A stretch of DNA of 64,000 nt. Origin: Monodelphis domestica. Taxonomy: Eukaryota; Chordata; Mammalia; Didelphimorphia; Didelphidae. The translations under genes and the position numbers were made by a program. Shown piece by piece: positions 1 to 11,280 of this stretch. The DNA lies in NCBI RefSeq assembly GCF_027887165.1, contig NC_077227.1, forward strand, positions 84,528,930 to 84,592,929. Reading direction: 5' to 3'. The stretch's first letter is position 1, and each line of letters opens with the position of its first letter. The notes beneath the pieces were generated by a model that saw only the letters and a list, made by a program, of their open reading frames with translations, did no database searches and was not told where the DNA came from.

Positions 1-190
1 GATATGATTGGAGTTTTAATGTTAAAAGATCACTCTACTGAAAATATCAATAACATGGAAATAGGTTCTGAACAATGATACATGAATAACCCAGTGGAAT
101 TGCTTGTCAGCTCTGGGATGGGGAGGTGAAGGGGGATACTTAAATGAATCATGCAACCATGGTAAAATATTCTAAATTTAAAAAAGAAGA
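1..190 (+). mobile_element. L1 LINE 3' end (3'UTR and A-rich tail)
   Basis: The sequence matches, with scattered differences, the 3' end of the L1 copy at 51960-52165 in this window: the shared blocks include tatggaaataggtt, acccagtggaattgc and aaatattctaaatt. It ends in an A-rich, GAA-bearing tail at about 178-200. The element begins to the left of the window, so its 5' extent is unknown. No coding sequence is left here. Confidence 0.75.
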
Positions 191-199
191 AGAAGAAAG

Positions 200-366
200 A
201 ATTAGTAAGTATTGGTTCCAAGGCAGAAGAGTGGTAAGGGCTAGGCAAGGGGAGTTAAATGACTTGTCCAGGGTCATAGAGCTAGGAAGTGTCTGAGGCC
301 ACATTTGGACATAGGACCTTCTATTTCCAGGTCTGGCTTTCTATTCACTGAGTCATCTCACTACCC
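200..366 (-). mobile_element. tRNA-derived marsupial SINE (WSINE/Mar type)
   Basis: Read on the minus strand it shows the usual order: box-B-like gttcaaat region degraded to tccaaat, then the gacacttcctagct block, the acaagtcatttaact block and the ttccaatact tail. It abuts the tail of the L1 end directly, so the SINE probably inserted at or near that A-rich tail. Not a functional tRNA gene. Confidence 0.75.
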
Positions 367-689
367 TCTTCTTAATTATTCTTAAAGCTATTTTATTTTG
401 AAGATGTAGAAAAATTTCCCTCAGTTCCTCCATAAAGTTTTCCCTAAATTGTTTTCTGATCTTATTCACTCAGAATGAATACATTTGATTTTTTACCATT
501 TTGTCTTGGTTTTTCTCCATCAAATTGGAGCTCAGTACATAGTACTTCCATAGCCTAAACAACTAGAAATTATTAGGGAGGGTGGATAGAAATGGTAGAA
601 AATTAAAGAATAAACTTTGGACCAGGACTCAATAACCTTCAGATGTCCATATAGTGGCTCATATTTATATGGCAACATGGCACACTAAA

Positions 690-865
690 CTATGCTTTTG
701 GCTTTGAGTTAGAATTGACTGAATTTGAATCTTACCTCTGACACTTTGCAAGCTGTTCAGACTCATCAGTCATTTTTGTTGCCTTATCTATAAAATAGGA
801 ATTCATGGAATACTAACCCTAATTACTATTTTGAATGAGATTCCTTACATCTCAGTATTTCATGA
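690..865 (+). mobile_element. MIR-like CORE-SINE relic
   Basis: Diverged MIR order is visible: a gaatttgaatcttacctctgac segment resembling box B, then tatctataaaatagg and a tail with ttccttacatctcag. Too diverged to assign a subfamily. Confidence 0.5.
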
Positions 866-1019
866 AGCCAATTTTGAGCTCTTGAGGATATTCCCTCTTC
901 TTCCCTCTTCCAGGACATTGTCCCAGTGGTCATCAATACCCCCCCTCCCCCAGGTCATGTTTGTGCATTTCTACCCTTTGGACTAGTCTCTTTCCTTCTG
1001 CCTACAGATATGTTCAGAT

Positions 1020-1915
1020 ATATCTAATCACAAAGATGCTGTCCTATGGTCCTTCTACCCATTTGACTACAAATCTGTGACTGTTCTCTGATTCATTACT
1101 AGACTTTTTAAATAAACTGACACTCCCCAATGTCTCAGTGTGATCACCATCCTTTTCTCTCCTCAGCTCTTTGCAGTTTGACTTCTGCACTTATCACTCT
1201 TTCATTGCTCTTTCTCAAAGCTCTCTGATAATCCATAACTATGAAAAATAACCATTTCCAATATATGGAAATATAACCTTTTTTGAAAGTCTGTGCTCCT
1301 TTGTTTCTGGATTATTTATTGGTGACCACTCTTTCTTACTATATACTCTTCATTTTTATTTCAGAGGTATCTGCACTCTCTTGTTTCTCCTACTTTCTAC
1401 CAATCTTTGTCTTCTTTGATGTTTTGGCATCCTTTTCCTGAATCCTTCATGTGTGTATTTTCCGAGTGTTCATCAATGGCCTCTTTGTCTCCTCTCCCCT
1501 TCCCTTCCTTCTGTATGCTCTGCTTTAAACAAAATAACTCATCCCCAAAGTTTCTACTACCAACTCTATGCCAATGACTTCTACGTCTCTTTAAAATTCT
1601 TCCCTTCCCTTTGAGTTCTAGACATACATCATCAGATGTCTGTGGGAAACACTTTCATGGGGAGCAACTAGGTAGCAGTGGATTGAGAACCAGGCCCAGA
1701 GATGAGATGTTCTGGGTTCAAATCTGGTCTCAGATACTCCCTAACTCATTTAACCCCCATTGCCTACCCCTTACCATTCTTCTGCCTTGGATCCAATACA
1801 AAATCTTAATTCTAAAGATAGAAGGTAAGCATTTTAAAAAGATCACCTCCACACCTCAAAATCTACAGGTTCAAAAATGATCTTATTATCTCTTCCCCTA
1901 AAATGTGGTCCTCCA
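1020..1915 (+). mobile_element. L2 LINE relic interrupted by a SINE
   Basis: Pyrimidine-rich sequence resembling the 3' half of L2 ORF2 read on the sense strand, for example tctatgccaatgacttc, which recalls the L2 stretch around its atgctgatgac motif. The body stops at about 1654, a SINE occupies 1655-1835, and L2-like sequence resumes to about 1915. No open frame remains. Confidence 0.5.
1655..1835 (+). mobile_element. tRNA-derived marsupial SINE (WSINE/Mar type)
   Basis: Nearly complete copy: head gggagcaactaggtagcag, box-B-like ggttcaaatc at about 1716, the acccccattgcct block, and a tail with gatagaaggtaag. It splits an L2 relic. Confidence 0.85.
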
Positions 1916-1928
1916 TCTGACTTCAATA

Positions 1929-1931
<3 letters not shown>

Positions 1932-1978
<47 letters not shown>
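1932..1978. repeat. (AT)n microsatellite
   Basis: About 47 bases of uninterrupted AT dinucleotide, lying 60 bases outside the end of the retrovirus-like LTR. Confidence 0.97.
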
Positions 1979-1981
<3 letters not shown>

Positions 1982-2040
1982 GCAAATTGGGAAAGGATAT
2001 ATTGAAATAGAAGTGTAAATCTGTTGTGATTATTTCTTAT

Positions 2041-2891
2041 TGTTGCCAACTGGAATGTACTCTGGCTTGGATAGAGAGCAGCTGCTGGTATGGGACACTT
2101 GCTACAGAGATGCTGTTACAGGGGCATGCTGCCACAGGGAAACTGCTAAAGGGGAATGCACTGGGATTTGCCTACTGATCTCTACTGATGACTGATGGAT
2201 CAATCTATTTCCTACCCTCTTCCTCCCTCACTCCCTCCCTTAACCAACCACTTCTGGAAGCCTTTTGGCTTCCTCCTTCCCCCCTAAGTGGACTATAAAG
2301 ATACTCTTTTTCCTTTCTCAGGTAAGGGGTTTATTGGGAACAAACAGGATGGGGATTGAGGTGAAGGGGATGAGGATGTCCCTAATCTAAAATAAGAATT
2401 TGAGGGATTGGGACATCAGTCCAGTCACAAACTGTGACAGAGAGACAGAGAGATGGAGAACAACTGTTTGAAATCTTCTTTCTTCTTCACAAAGCCACCA
2501 AGGTCTCTCAGCATCTTCCCCCTCAGCCAGCCACCAAGAAAAAAAGCTCTCTCCTTCAGCCTGGCTTTCCTCCCACTTTTGATGAGTCAAATCCCAGAAA
2601 GAGAGAGACAGAAACAAATCTCCCTGGCCAGCTTCAACTCCTAGAGCCGGAGACTCAGTTCCTCCTTTGATCAGAGCCCAAAAAGCCAAGCCTCCTCAGT
2701 TCAATAACCCCCCAGAGAGAGAGTGAGTCTCAAGGTCCCAATTACTCTCCTCTCATCAGGCTCCCCAACTGCCTCTCCTGGGAACTATCCATTTGGAACC
2801 TTCTCCTTGATTTTGCAGATCAGGTCTTCAGCTTGTTTCTTGCATCTTGGCTTGCCCTGCAAAACCTCTCTCTCTTCAAGTCTCTACCACA
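2041..2891 (-). repeat. 3' LTR of the retrovirus-like element
   Basis: The 851-bp segment starts (minus strand) with TGTGGTAGAGA directly after a polypurine tract and ends with GGCAACA, giving the TG...CA ends expected of an LTR. An AATAAA poly(A) signal lies at 2330-2335 in the right orientation, leaving about 290 bases of R/U5-like sequence after it. Boundaries are inferred from these signals, since no second copy is in the window. Confidence 0.7.
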
Positions 2892-2905
2892 ATCTCCCCT
2901 TTTAT
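2892..2905 (-). other. Polypurine tract of the retrovirus-like element
   Basis: Minus-strand AATAAAAGGGGAGAT lies immediately upstream of the TGTGG LTR start, the classic site for plus-strand priming in retroviruses. It fixes the orientation of the element. Confidence 0.65.
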
Positions 2906-5283
2906 TAGAAAAAAACTGTAACTTGCATTTTTAATGATACTCACCTTAATAATAGTTTCATCTATCTATTTATTAACCCTTTGCTATCTGAAATATACTC
3001 CTACCCCCCCCCCCATAACAAAATCCTAAACATCTTAGCTGTTCTATCTATCTAAATGCTAAGCTAAGAATGGGTTATAGGAAATGGTTTAGGTAGGGGA
3101 ATTACATGAATATAGTTTTCCATAACAAAACAAGTAATAACGTTCAAATAATCTCAACAATGTCAATAACATATTGAGCATGCAAATGTCTTATCCTAAT
3201 GTCAATATAGTCAGTAAGAAAAATTTCCTAACACTAACAAATGCTAACCTACATTCATAATGCAATCTACCTTCTATACTTCAGAACTTCTATGTCTCTA
3301 CTGTCCTAAGCCTTGGACAAATTCACTAGACTATCACTATTGTTAGTAGTTAATAAATTACTCTAAAAGTTAGCTTGTTAGTTAATTTAATAATTACATG
3401 TGTACATAGGATCTATGCAAATTTACATATGTGCATCCTTGTAGATTTCTGTGCAAACTCACGCAGAAAAGAAAAATCTTTGTTTGAATTTTCCCCAGAA
3501 ATTTCTCATCAGTGTGTCTTTATGTTATGCAACTATGCACATTGTATACTTACCCAATCCATGAAATATCTTATTTTGCTATGTAGGATGTGCATGCATA
3601 TATATGTGATGTTCACATGTACGATGCATTCTTACATATCTTCATAGCCAAAAGTTCCAAGATTTCAAAGTTCCAAAGTCCTTCCATGTCCAGTCATGTT
3701 GCTTGTAGAAACTCTTCCATCCTCTCTGGTCAGCACTTCACTCTTCTGTCTTCTGTCACTTGATTGAAAACTTGTGTTCTTCAAATCAGGATCCACTGCA
3801 ATAATCATGAACCAGGAACACACAAACAAACCATGAACAATTGTGTGCAAATAAGATTTTAACGTGTGTGTGTAAGAGTGCAAAATTACTTTTGCATGGA
3901 AGTAAGAATCTTCTTGTATGCCAGAATTTATCAATTTTATGTGTGTGCAAGTAAGATTACATATGATTTTCTTCATGCATGGGGGTAAGCTTTTGCATTT
4001 GTACATCTTCGTGCTCACAGGTAAGGTGTACAGATGTTTTTACATGGATGGGTGTGAGTATTGTGTGAGTTTTCAAGACTTTGATAAGAATAATGATTTC
4101 AATTTTTTTTTTCTTTATCAAGGAGGTTTAGTGGTAGTCTCTCGGTGACCGAGAATGACAATTGACTTTGTGCGTTTTCATCTATGGTGTACCCTCATAT
4201 GGCTTTGGAGTCCAAAGGCTGAGGCGCAGAGTTTGGGGCACATGGGGTATGGGACACCAGGTGTTATGAGAGGTGTGGTTGTGGCCTGGTGTCAGCATTC
4301 ACGCGCAGGCAAGGCTTCGACGTCATTCATCTTCAAAGGTGGCGGTGGCATGGTTAATGTGGGTTCGCCAGCTCAAAACCTCAAGGAGGTTTATCATATG
4401 GTTACTGCTATTGTTCCGTAGATGTAGATGTTCCGTAGATGTTCTGTAGTATGTAGTTCTTGGAGATAGTTCTTTTCGTTTTGTTACTGTTTTAGGCAGA
4501 GACTATTTTATATTTTATATTGAGGCTTTTATTTTCTTTGTGGCTGCTACTCTTTCAAATGCAAGGTTTCCCTTTTTTGTTTATTGCTGACTGCATATCT
4601 TCAGGGATGCTGTCCTTTTATCATGTTAAAAAGTGCAGTGCTCTCTTTTCTGTAGTCTGGTGGCTCTCAGTGCTTTCTGTAGGCTTTAATTCACAAGGAC
4701 TGATAATGCTTTCTTCTTGGGCTATTCACGTTGCAGTTCATGACTGGAACTTTTTTTTCTGATGTCATCTGTATATGTATCATCACTTATGACATGTGAG
4801 GTATCTGAAATTATGAAATAATATCTTCATGGTATACCCTCTCTCCCTTCCTTCCCCCGGTATAGACTGTTTTAGGATAAAAGTTGAGAGATATGGATAA
4901 CCTCTTTCAGTTCTCATCTACAACTTGCTGTTAAAGTCTTTGTTATAACAGATTCAACCAATGTGAATCCATGCTTCTCTAGCATTCTAGATGTTTGTGT
5001 CTGTCCTAGCTATGAAGTTGAAACTTTATGCTACAAGTTTAGGAGTGTTCTTATTGTTGCAATACTGGTTCTTCTTTTGCAGAATAACTTGTTCACTATG
5101 TTATCTAAGACTAGTCTTCATTCACATAAGGTTTAATGTAGTATGTTGCCCTATGGAACTCCAACTAATCTTGGTTTCACTGTTACAGCTTAAATGGTAC
5201 TTTTCATATGTTTGAAGTTAGAGAATAGAATGGAAATTGTGTATCTATCTCTCCTCCTCCAGTTCTCAATATGTTCCTTGATA
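2906..5283 (-). other. Non-coding interior of the retrovirus-like element
   Basis: Between the second coding block and the polypurine tract lie about 2.4 kb with no long frame on either strand and no envelope-like signal or membrane segment that I can see. It includes a stretch at 3360-4060 rich in alternating TGTG/CATG steps, and a more GC-rich segment at 4105-4390 with several CpGs. It may include unrelated insertions. Confidence 0.4.
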
Positions 5284-6014
5284 TTATCCTTCCCATTCAG
5301 AATCTGTATCTGCATAAGCCATGCAATTCAACTTCTCTATAAAATCATCATCATTATCAGCCCCTAAGTGTGCATAAATTTCTTCCAATGGTATGCAACT
5401 TGTTTTGTGCCCAAAGAATAATCCCTCATCATCATAATCTTGGTAAGAACTTGTTTACACTCATTCCAGGTACTCTATCTTTTCCCTAGTGTCCCACACA
5501 TCCCCTTCTTCATCTACCTCTTCATAAAGCTTATAAAACTGATAAGGCATTTGTTCTACATCATCTTCATCCATTATCATCACACCTTCTGGTATTCCTT
5601 CAGATTCAGTGTCTGAATCTGAATCACTAAATGCAATAACTATGCTCTTTGGATTTTGCTCAATGCCATGTAAACTTTTGTCAGATGTTGGCAACTCAGG
5701 CTTTGCATTTTGATCTAAGCCTATGTCACCAGCTTCCATGTTTCTCAAATCAGTTTCTTTTTGCTTCTCATTAGTAAGCTTTAGATTTTCATTTTGAATT
5801 GGTAAACTAGATGGTATGGGGTCATACAGATCTCCTCCACTGTTAATAATCACAGATCCTACTCCAACACTAGTGTGAGGTTTATGTTTATCTTTACTCT
5901 CATTTGACTGTATAGAGATAGGAATCTTTCCCTCTAATTCATTATTTTGTTCTGAGAATAAGGTTTGTACTTCTGCATTTCCCCCTGTACCATTATGTTG
6001 TCCCCCACTACAAC

Positions 6015-6067
<53 letters not shown>

Positions 6068-6760
6068 TGTATGTGTGGCTTAGTAGCTAAAGTGTTCATA
6101 ATCATTGAATCAGTTCCCATTTCTTTGCTATTCTCTGCCAGGTGCATATGTAACTCAGCTAATTCTTTTTGATTTTATCCATTCCCAATGAAGTCTATAT
6201 TAGAGGTTATATTCTCAACTACAATGGAACATGAACCTAAATCACCGCTGTTGCTTTGGCTAGATACCCCTGTGCCCCATAGAACATTGGCACTAACTGA
6301 ATCCACTGTAATGTCACCTCCAATACTTTGAATATGATAATCTTTGTGTTCAAAAGTAATGTCAGCTTCATTTTCAGTAAATATTTCGTTATCTATAACA
6401 CTCATTGCTGGATGGAAGGTACTAGCTTCTGGATTCAAATTAGATGTCATTTCTAAGGGTACCTTTGCCATAAAGTTCTTGGGAGAATTAACTAAGTTAG
6501 ATGGGACTTCGTCTGTGAATGTTTTTAGAGCCATATCATCTTTATCAACAGTAACCTCTAGGGAATTGAGATTATGGGTCTCTGTATTAGTCACTAACTT
6601 TTTCTTGAGTTCTTGTGATTCTTTCTGATTTTTCCTTTTGCATAATTCAATCTCATTATTCACTCTACACTGGAAAAAGTTCTCAAGGAATGATATTATT
6701 TCCTTTACATTCTTTTCCTGTTTAGTTACTTTACAACTCATTTCAAAATCTTTCATCTCC
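5284..6760 (-). pseudogene. Unidentified second coding block of the retrovirus-like element
   Basis: Follows the gag-like block on the minus strand. Long stretches translate into hydrophilic protein rich in Glu, Asp, Asn and Ser. Toward the C-terminal side it has a Ser-Asp run (SDSDSDTESEG) and further acidic clusters. I see no protease DTG/DSG site, no YxDD reverse transcriptase box, no integrase HHCC/DDE pattern and no membrane segment, so neither pol nor env is supported. A (GT)n microsatellite at 6013-6077 has expanded within it. As part of a fossil it is described only in outline. It could be an accessory gene, a captured host sequence or a diverged gag extension. Confidence 0.45.
6013..6077. 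repeat. (GT)n microsatellite
   Basis: About 65 bases of GT repeat with a few AT steps at each end, inside the second coding block of the virus-like element. Confidence 0.95.
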
Positions 6761-6979
6761 CTTACTATTTGGGATGTTATTTCCTTAAGTTCTGTTTCTG
6801 ACTCTAATCTGTCTCAGCCTGTCTCTTGCTTTGTTGCAATGGCTATCATTCACAGATTCACTGTCTTGCACCAATTTCACACTATTTCCCCAGTTTCTTC
6901 TATTATTTTCAACTTCAGCCTCATTCTCACAATTTCTTCTACCTCCAAGTGTCACATTACACAACTAATGGGCCTGGCT

Positions 6980-8230
6980 TCATAACTGTTTTCTGACCAC
7001 ATCAGGATATTTAGACTTAGCTCCAGTTTCTACGGCCTTTTGCATGTCATTCAAATCTGGAGCCTGTTGTGAGGATTTTAACTTGCAATGTGAACAACAA
7101 GTGGACTTCTTATACCTATTTTGTTTGTCTCTGTTAGTACTCTCATGTTTCTTCTTCAAAAAGCAGTGTCTAATCAAGTGCCCTTACTGGTGACAAAAGA
7201 AACATTCCCTAGTCTCTTTTTGCACTGGTCTTGTCTTGTAACTCGGTATCTTTTGGGTAAATTTTGTGTAAATCCTAACTGTGTTCAGATTTTTAATTTC
7301 TTCAATTTCCTTTTGTTTCAAATACTTTTCAGTCCTCTCTAACTTATCTTTCAGGTCATGAACTTCCTTACTCTGATCTGAATTGTTTTCAAATAGGTAA
7401 CCTGCAGCCTCTCTCAATTCAATTAGGGAAACTGAGTCATATTTAGGGAAATAGATTTTGAAAAAGGTTCTCAAATTAGGTATGCATCCCCTAAGAAATT
7501 GCCTATGGATGTGTCTAGCTGTCTCTTCAATATTGGCTTCAATATCTTCAATATCAGCTAGTCCTAAGATTGCCTCTGCCATCTCTGACAGATGGTCTAT
7601 GTGTGTGGCAGGATGTTCCCCTTTATCCTGCCTGATCTTGTCAAACTTGGCCCATGCATTCAGTTCAGAACAGCATTGCTTAATGGCCTGCAGCAAATCC
7701 TCTCTGCACCTTCTCAGGTAGGACATGCAGGTGGGATTTGTAAAGTCCATATCCATCCTTTGCTCTGCAGTTGGCCAGCTAGTCAAATTGTTGTCAGATC
7801 TAGTTTTCTCCAAAAATTGCCTCTGTTCATAGGGGCTGAACAGTTCAAACAATAGGAACTCTACATCATTGAAGTCCAGATCAAAGATCCTGAATGCCCA
7901 TTTTAGCTCCTTTTGGGATTTAAAAGGATTGTCCACAAATTTTGGGAAATGGCTTTTTATGGATTCCAATTCCTGTGTGGAGAATTGTCTATGGGACTTT
8001 GAGTGTATCATAACAGCATTAGTAGTTAGCTTGGTGACTTCCTTCAAAGGACAGATTTTCTCAGGGTCACTAGCAGGTTTGTTCTCATTTTCATTGCCAC
8101 GTTCATTTTCCTGAGGTGCATTTCCTGTTTGCTCATTGTCCTTGCCCATAACTAGATCTAGCCCTTTTCCCTCAATCAGTTGTTCAAACACAGTCTTAAT
8201 CATGCCTTCTAAGTTGTTGTCAACAGCCAT
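6980..8230 (-). pseudogene. gag-like block of the retrovirus-like element
   Basis: Minus-strand coding relic. The N-terminal part is acidic and Asn/Glu rich. The middle has a capsid-like helical region with the order LLQAIKQC ... KFDKIRQDKGEHPATHIDHL ... FLRGCIPNL, resembling the C-terminal capsid of gammaretroviral Gag. The C-terminal part has nucleocapsid-like features: a CFFC pair, a later His/Cys set and Lys/Arg-rich sequence, fitting a CCHC zinc knuckle. Gag forms the virion core and packages RNA; this copy is a fossil with more than one break. Assignment to class I is inferred from capsid resemblance only. Confidence 0.65.
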
Positions 8231-8364
8231 AATCTTCTCTGCCTTAAGGGGAACTACAAATCAGAATACTTTCTTCACTTGGGTTAAAGTCTGCAAAAGT
8301 CATAAAGAGTTCATATACTTGTTCCAGGACTTGCCAGAGAACCAGTTCATGTTGAAATGGCAAT

Positions 8365-8428
8365 TGTAAAAATAAATAATAAAATAATAAATAATAATAA
8401 TAAATAATAAATAAATAAATAATCATAA

Positions 8429-8463
<35 letters not shown>

Positions 8464-8470
8464 TATATAT
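8365..8470. repeat. AAAT/AAT plus AT and AC simple repeats
   Basis: A run of aaataaataat units (8365-8425) passes into (AT)n and then (AC)n (about 8428-8462). It sits where the virus-like interior ends and L2 sequence begins. Confidence 0.9.
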
Positions 8471-8484
8471 CCTGTTCCTCATCT

Positions 8485-9545
8485 CTCATATCCATTTAGT
8501 TACCAACCCTTGTTGATTACATGGCTGCACCAGTCTTCAAATCTATACCCTTTTGCAATATGCCCAATTCCAGCAGGCTACTATTACAATAGCCTTCCTA
8601 GTAGGTCTTCTTAGATCCATTCCCTTTTTCCTTCAGCCTACTCTCCATATCCCTGATAGAATATTCTTTCTTACACAAAGATCTAGGCATGTTGTTATTT
8701 GCTTAAGAACAAAAACAAAAACAAAACCCCAAACCAAACTTCATTGACTACTAAAGCTTACACAGTCAAGTTTAATCTTCTTTGCTTAGAGTTTAAGACC
8801 TTCTCAATTTAGTTAACACCAGCTCTTTCAGGCTTAATTCTTGATGTTCAACTGTTCCATTCCTTCATCTAGTGTTCTAAAGCAGATGTTCTTAACCTGA
8901 GGTTCAGAGACATAAAAAAAAGGCATGTGACTAGAATTCAAGGGGTCATGAACTTGGGCCATAAAAAATCTTATCTTTATTTCAATATGATTGGTTTTGT
9001 TTGTAATCCTATATGTTTTATTTTATTCATTGTAAGCAGTTTTCCAAGAAGACATCTATAGGTTTCACCAAATTGTCAAAGGGATCCATGACATAAAAGC
9101 AGTTAAGAGTCCCTATTCTAGACAAACTTGTCTATTCTCCATTTTCAAAGTGTTCTTTCTCCTACCTCCATGACTCTGATCATCCTTTTCTCCATGCCAA
9201 GAATGCTCCTTCTCTTCATTTTCACCCTTTGAATCTCCACCTATCTTTTAAAGCCGGACTGAAATGTCACTTCTCCCATGAATCCCTCTCAACTCCCCCA
9301 GTTGGTAATGGTCTTTCCCCTCAAACTTCACATACTCACACAGCACTTTTCCCCTCTTACCACTCCAATTGAGTTATGCGATATGATGTCAATTTATCTG
9401 CGTTTGTGTCTTATCACTATGCAAGCCTATAAGGTCTATGAAGGCAGGGATGGTCATATCTGGACCTTGTATTTTTTCTAGCATCTAATATAATGGTTTA
9501 TATGCAGTAAGCCCTTACTCTCTGTTTAGAATGGACATATGCCAT
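8485..9545 (+). mobile_element. L2 LINE 3' region interrupted by a DNA-transposon-like insert
   Basis: L2 sense-strand landmarks appear in order: actattacaatagccttcct, ttaagaccttctcaattt, ccatgccaagaatgctcct, ctgaaatgtcacttctccc and the tail aaggcagggatggt...gcagtaagccctt. An unrelated element at 8886-9116 splits it. Confidence 0.7.
8886..9116. mobile_element. Ancient non-autonomous DNA-transposon-like element
   Basis: Starts gttcttaacc and ends with cagttaagagtccc, giving short imperfect inverted ends around cttaac. The interior aatatgattggttt...gtaatcctatatgttttatttta is a recurrent mammalian dispersed repeat. A related diverged copy is at 35995-36170. The flanking pentamers ttcta on both sides may be part of a target duplication. 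Family (hAT-like?) is not certain. Confidence 0.5.
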
Positions 9546-9735
9546 ATAAATGAGATATTATCCTCTTTGTATGGATATGCTTTCTTTCCCTAATTAAACT
9601 AGAACCTCCTTGAGGAATGGGACTTTATCTTCTGTTTTCTTCTGCTCAACAGCTACTACTTTTACCTCTTGCAGTGCTATCAACAATAAAGTTTGATAAA
9701 TATGTGAAAGAATGAATGAATGAATGAATGAATGT
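9546..9735 (+). mobile_element. L2/MIR-type 3' tail with (GAAT)n
   Basis: A second L2-like tail: gaacctccttgaggaatggg ... caataaagtttgataaatat, ending in a gaatgaatgaatg run (about 9708-9733). It lies directly after another L2 tail. Confidence 0.55.
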
Positions 9736-10184
9736 AGCTTAGTTGGTAATTTATCATTCACTCAATGATATCATTATTAGTAGCCAAGGGGAGAAAGGAG
9801 GTCCCCTACATCTGATCACATCTTTCCACCCTGTCATTTAGTAAAGACTGAGTCAATGACATTCAGAAATGTCCACATTTTGTTCTTGATCTTGTCAATT
9901 ATTTTTGCAAATCAGTTCCAATTGTTTACTGATCTCAGTGCCCTCTAGCTTGTGGGAGAAGTGGGGAACAGTTCAGCTCTCCTGTCTCCCTTTTGGCATC
10001 ATGTGTAATGTTCAGCCTGGATCAAAGGCTGATTACCTGATTGCTCTCTACTAAAATCTATACCTAACTGAGGAAGGCAAAAGGACTGAGCAATAAAATT
10101 TGTATTTGTATTTAAGAGCATATCTATCAGTATCACTGAGAGGGATTCACAAATATGTTTTAAATTTGACTTTTGTAGGGTTGT
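9736..10184. other. Mostly unassigned sequence
   Basis: No gene or clear repeat is seen here. A short frame on the minus strand (9999-10253) has no recognisable domain and overlaps the start of the next L2, so it is not called. Confidence 0.4.
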
Positions 10185-10640
10185 GAAATCATTGGCTTGT
10201 CCAACATTTAAGGCCCTCCACAATCTAGTTTCTATCTGCTTTTCTAGTCCCACTGCATAACTCTCCTTTATACATCATCTATCTCTGTCAAATTAATGTG
10301 CTATTATTCCAAATTCATGACATTTCACCTTCTACACATCTCACTATGCACAGGATGGTCCCTCTCTCTGGAATGCACTCCTTTCTCATCTCTGCCCAGT
10401 GGAATGTCCAGTTTTCCCAGAAGCTAGATCAAGTGCCACTTTCCATAGGAGGTCTTTCCAAATTCCATCAGCCCTGTTTCCCTCTTGAGATTATTTCATA
10501 TTCCTTAATTGTGTACATTTTGTGTTTTCCATTTCCCCTTGATCCCAGCAGAATGCAAGATTCTTGAAATAAGGACTGATATTTGTATCCCTGGGCAATA
10601 GTACAATGTTAGTAAATATTTGTTTATGTAATTGGCACGA
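10185..10640 (+). mobile_element. L2 LINE 3' region
   Basis: L2 order on the plus strand: ttaaggccctccacaatcta, ctctctggaatgcactcctt, aagtgccactttccatagga and the tail cagaatgcaagattcttgaa...tttgtatccctgggcaat. Non-coding relic. Confidence 0.75.
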
Positions 10641-10751
10641 AGATTAAATGAAAAGAGAGCAGGAGGTCCTTTGCCCTTGGAAGTGAAACATGGTACATTG
10701 GAATGAGCCTTGGATTTGGAGTCAGAGAACTTGACCTTTGGTTCAATCAAT

Positions 10752-11280
10752 CAATTAATAATTAAGTGCATTAAACTGAATGCTAGGCACTGGTAGGCAC
10801 CAAGGGTACAAAAAGAGGAAAAGTCCCTGATCTTTGAGGAGTTTATTCTTTTCTTTTTAATTCTTAGCTCCTGTCTTAGAATAAATATTGTGTATTGGTT
10901 CCAAGGCAGAGGAGCAGTGAGGGCTCCGCAAAGAGGGTTAAGTGACTTGCCCAAAGTCACACCGCTAGGAAGTGTCTGAGGTCAGATTTGAACCTGGGAC
11001 TTCTTATCTCTAGGCCTGGTTCTTCATCTATTGAGCTACCTAGTGGCCCCCTGAGGTGCTTACATTCTAATGGGAGAGAAAACAAGCAAATAAAATATAT
11101 ATGAAGCTAGCTACATATAGAATAAGTAGAAAATAAATAAGAGAGAGAAAGCAATGGAAATAAGAGAGGTTGGGAAAGTCTTCCTTTAAAGGATGGGCCT
11201 TTATTTGGTATTGAAAGAAAACCAGGAAATCAGTGGTCAAAGCTGATGGGGGTAGTGTATCCCAGGCATGGAGGACAGCC
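10752..11280 (+). mobile_element. Ancient dispersed repeat (caatcaat type), split by a SINE
   Basis: Begins caatcaatcaatta, continues with tgctaggcactggtaggcac, gaggtgcttacattctaatg, ggttgggaaagtcttcct and ends near cccaggcatggaggacagcc. Further copies lie at 34575-35060 and 38990-39480. A SINE occupies 10855-11052. The family is not assigned; it recalls L2-associated mammalian repeats. Confidence 0.5.
10855..11052 (-). mobile_element. tRNA-derived marsupial SINE (WSINE/Mar type)
   Basis: Complete-looking minus-strand copy with all blocks: ggccactaggtagctca head, gatttgaacctgggac (box B, reverse), gtgacttgcccaaagtcaca and ttggttccaaggcagag. It splits the older repeat around it, so it is younger. 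Confidence 0.9.

Larger units (their letters stand above)
2041..8365 (-). mobile_element. Broken retrovirus-like element with gag-like region, 5' part lost
   Basis: A virus-like fossil read on the minus strand. Seen parts, in its own 5' to 3' order: a gag-like coding block (about 8230-6980), a second coding block of unknown kind (about 6760-5284), a long non-coding stretch (about 5280-2906), a polypurine tract (2905-2892) and a 3' LTR (2891-2041). The 5' LTR and primer-binding site are not seen; the left end of the element gives way to AAAT/AT simple repeats and an L2 relic near 8365-8490. No reverse transcriptase, integrase or envelope was recognised. Several breaks are present. The capsid-like part suggests a class I (gammaretrovirus-like) family. 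The divergence suggests an old copy, but with a single LTR it cannot be dated from LTR pairs. Confidence 0.7.
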
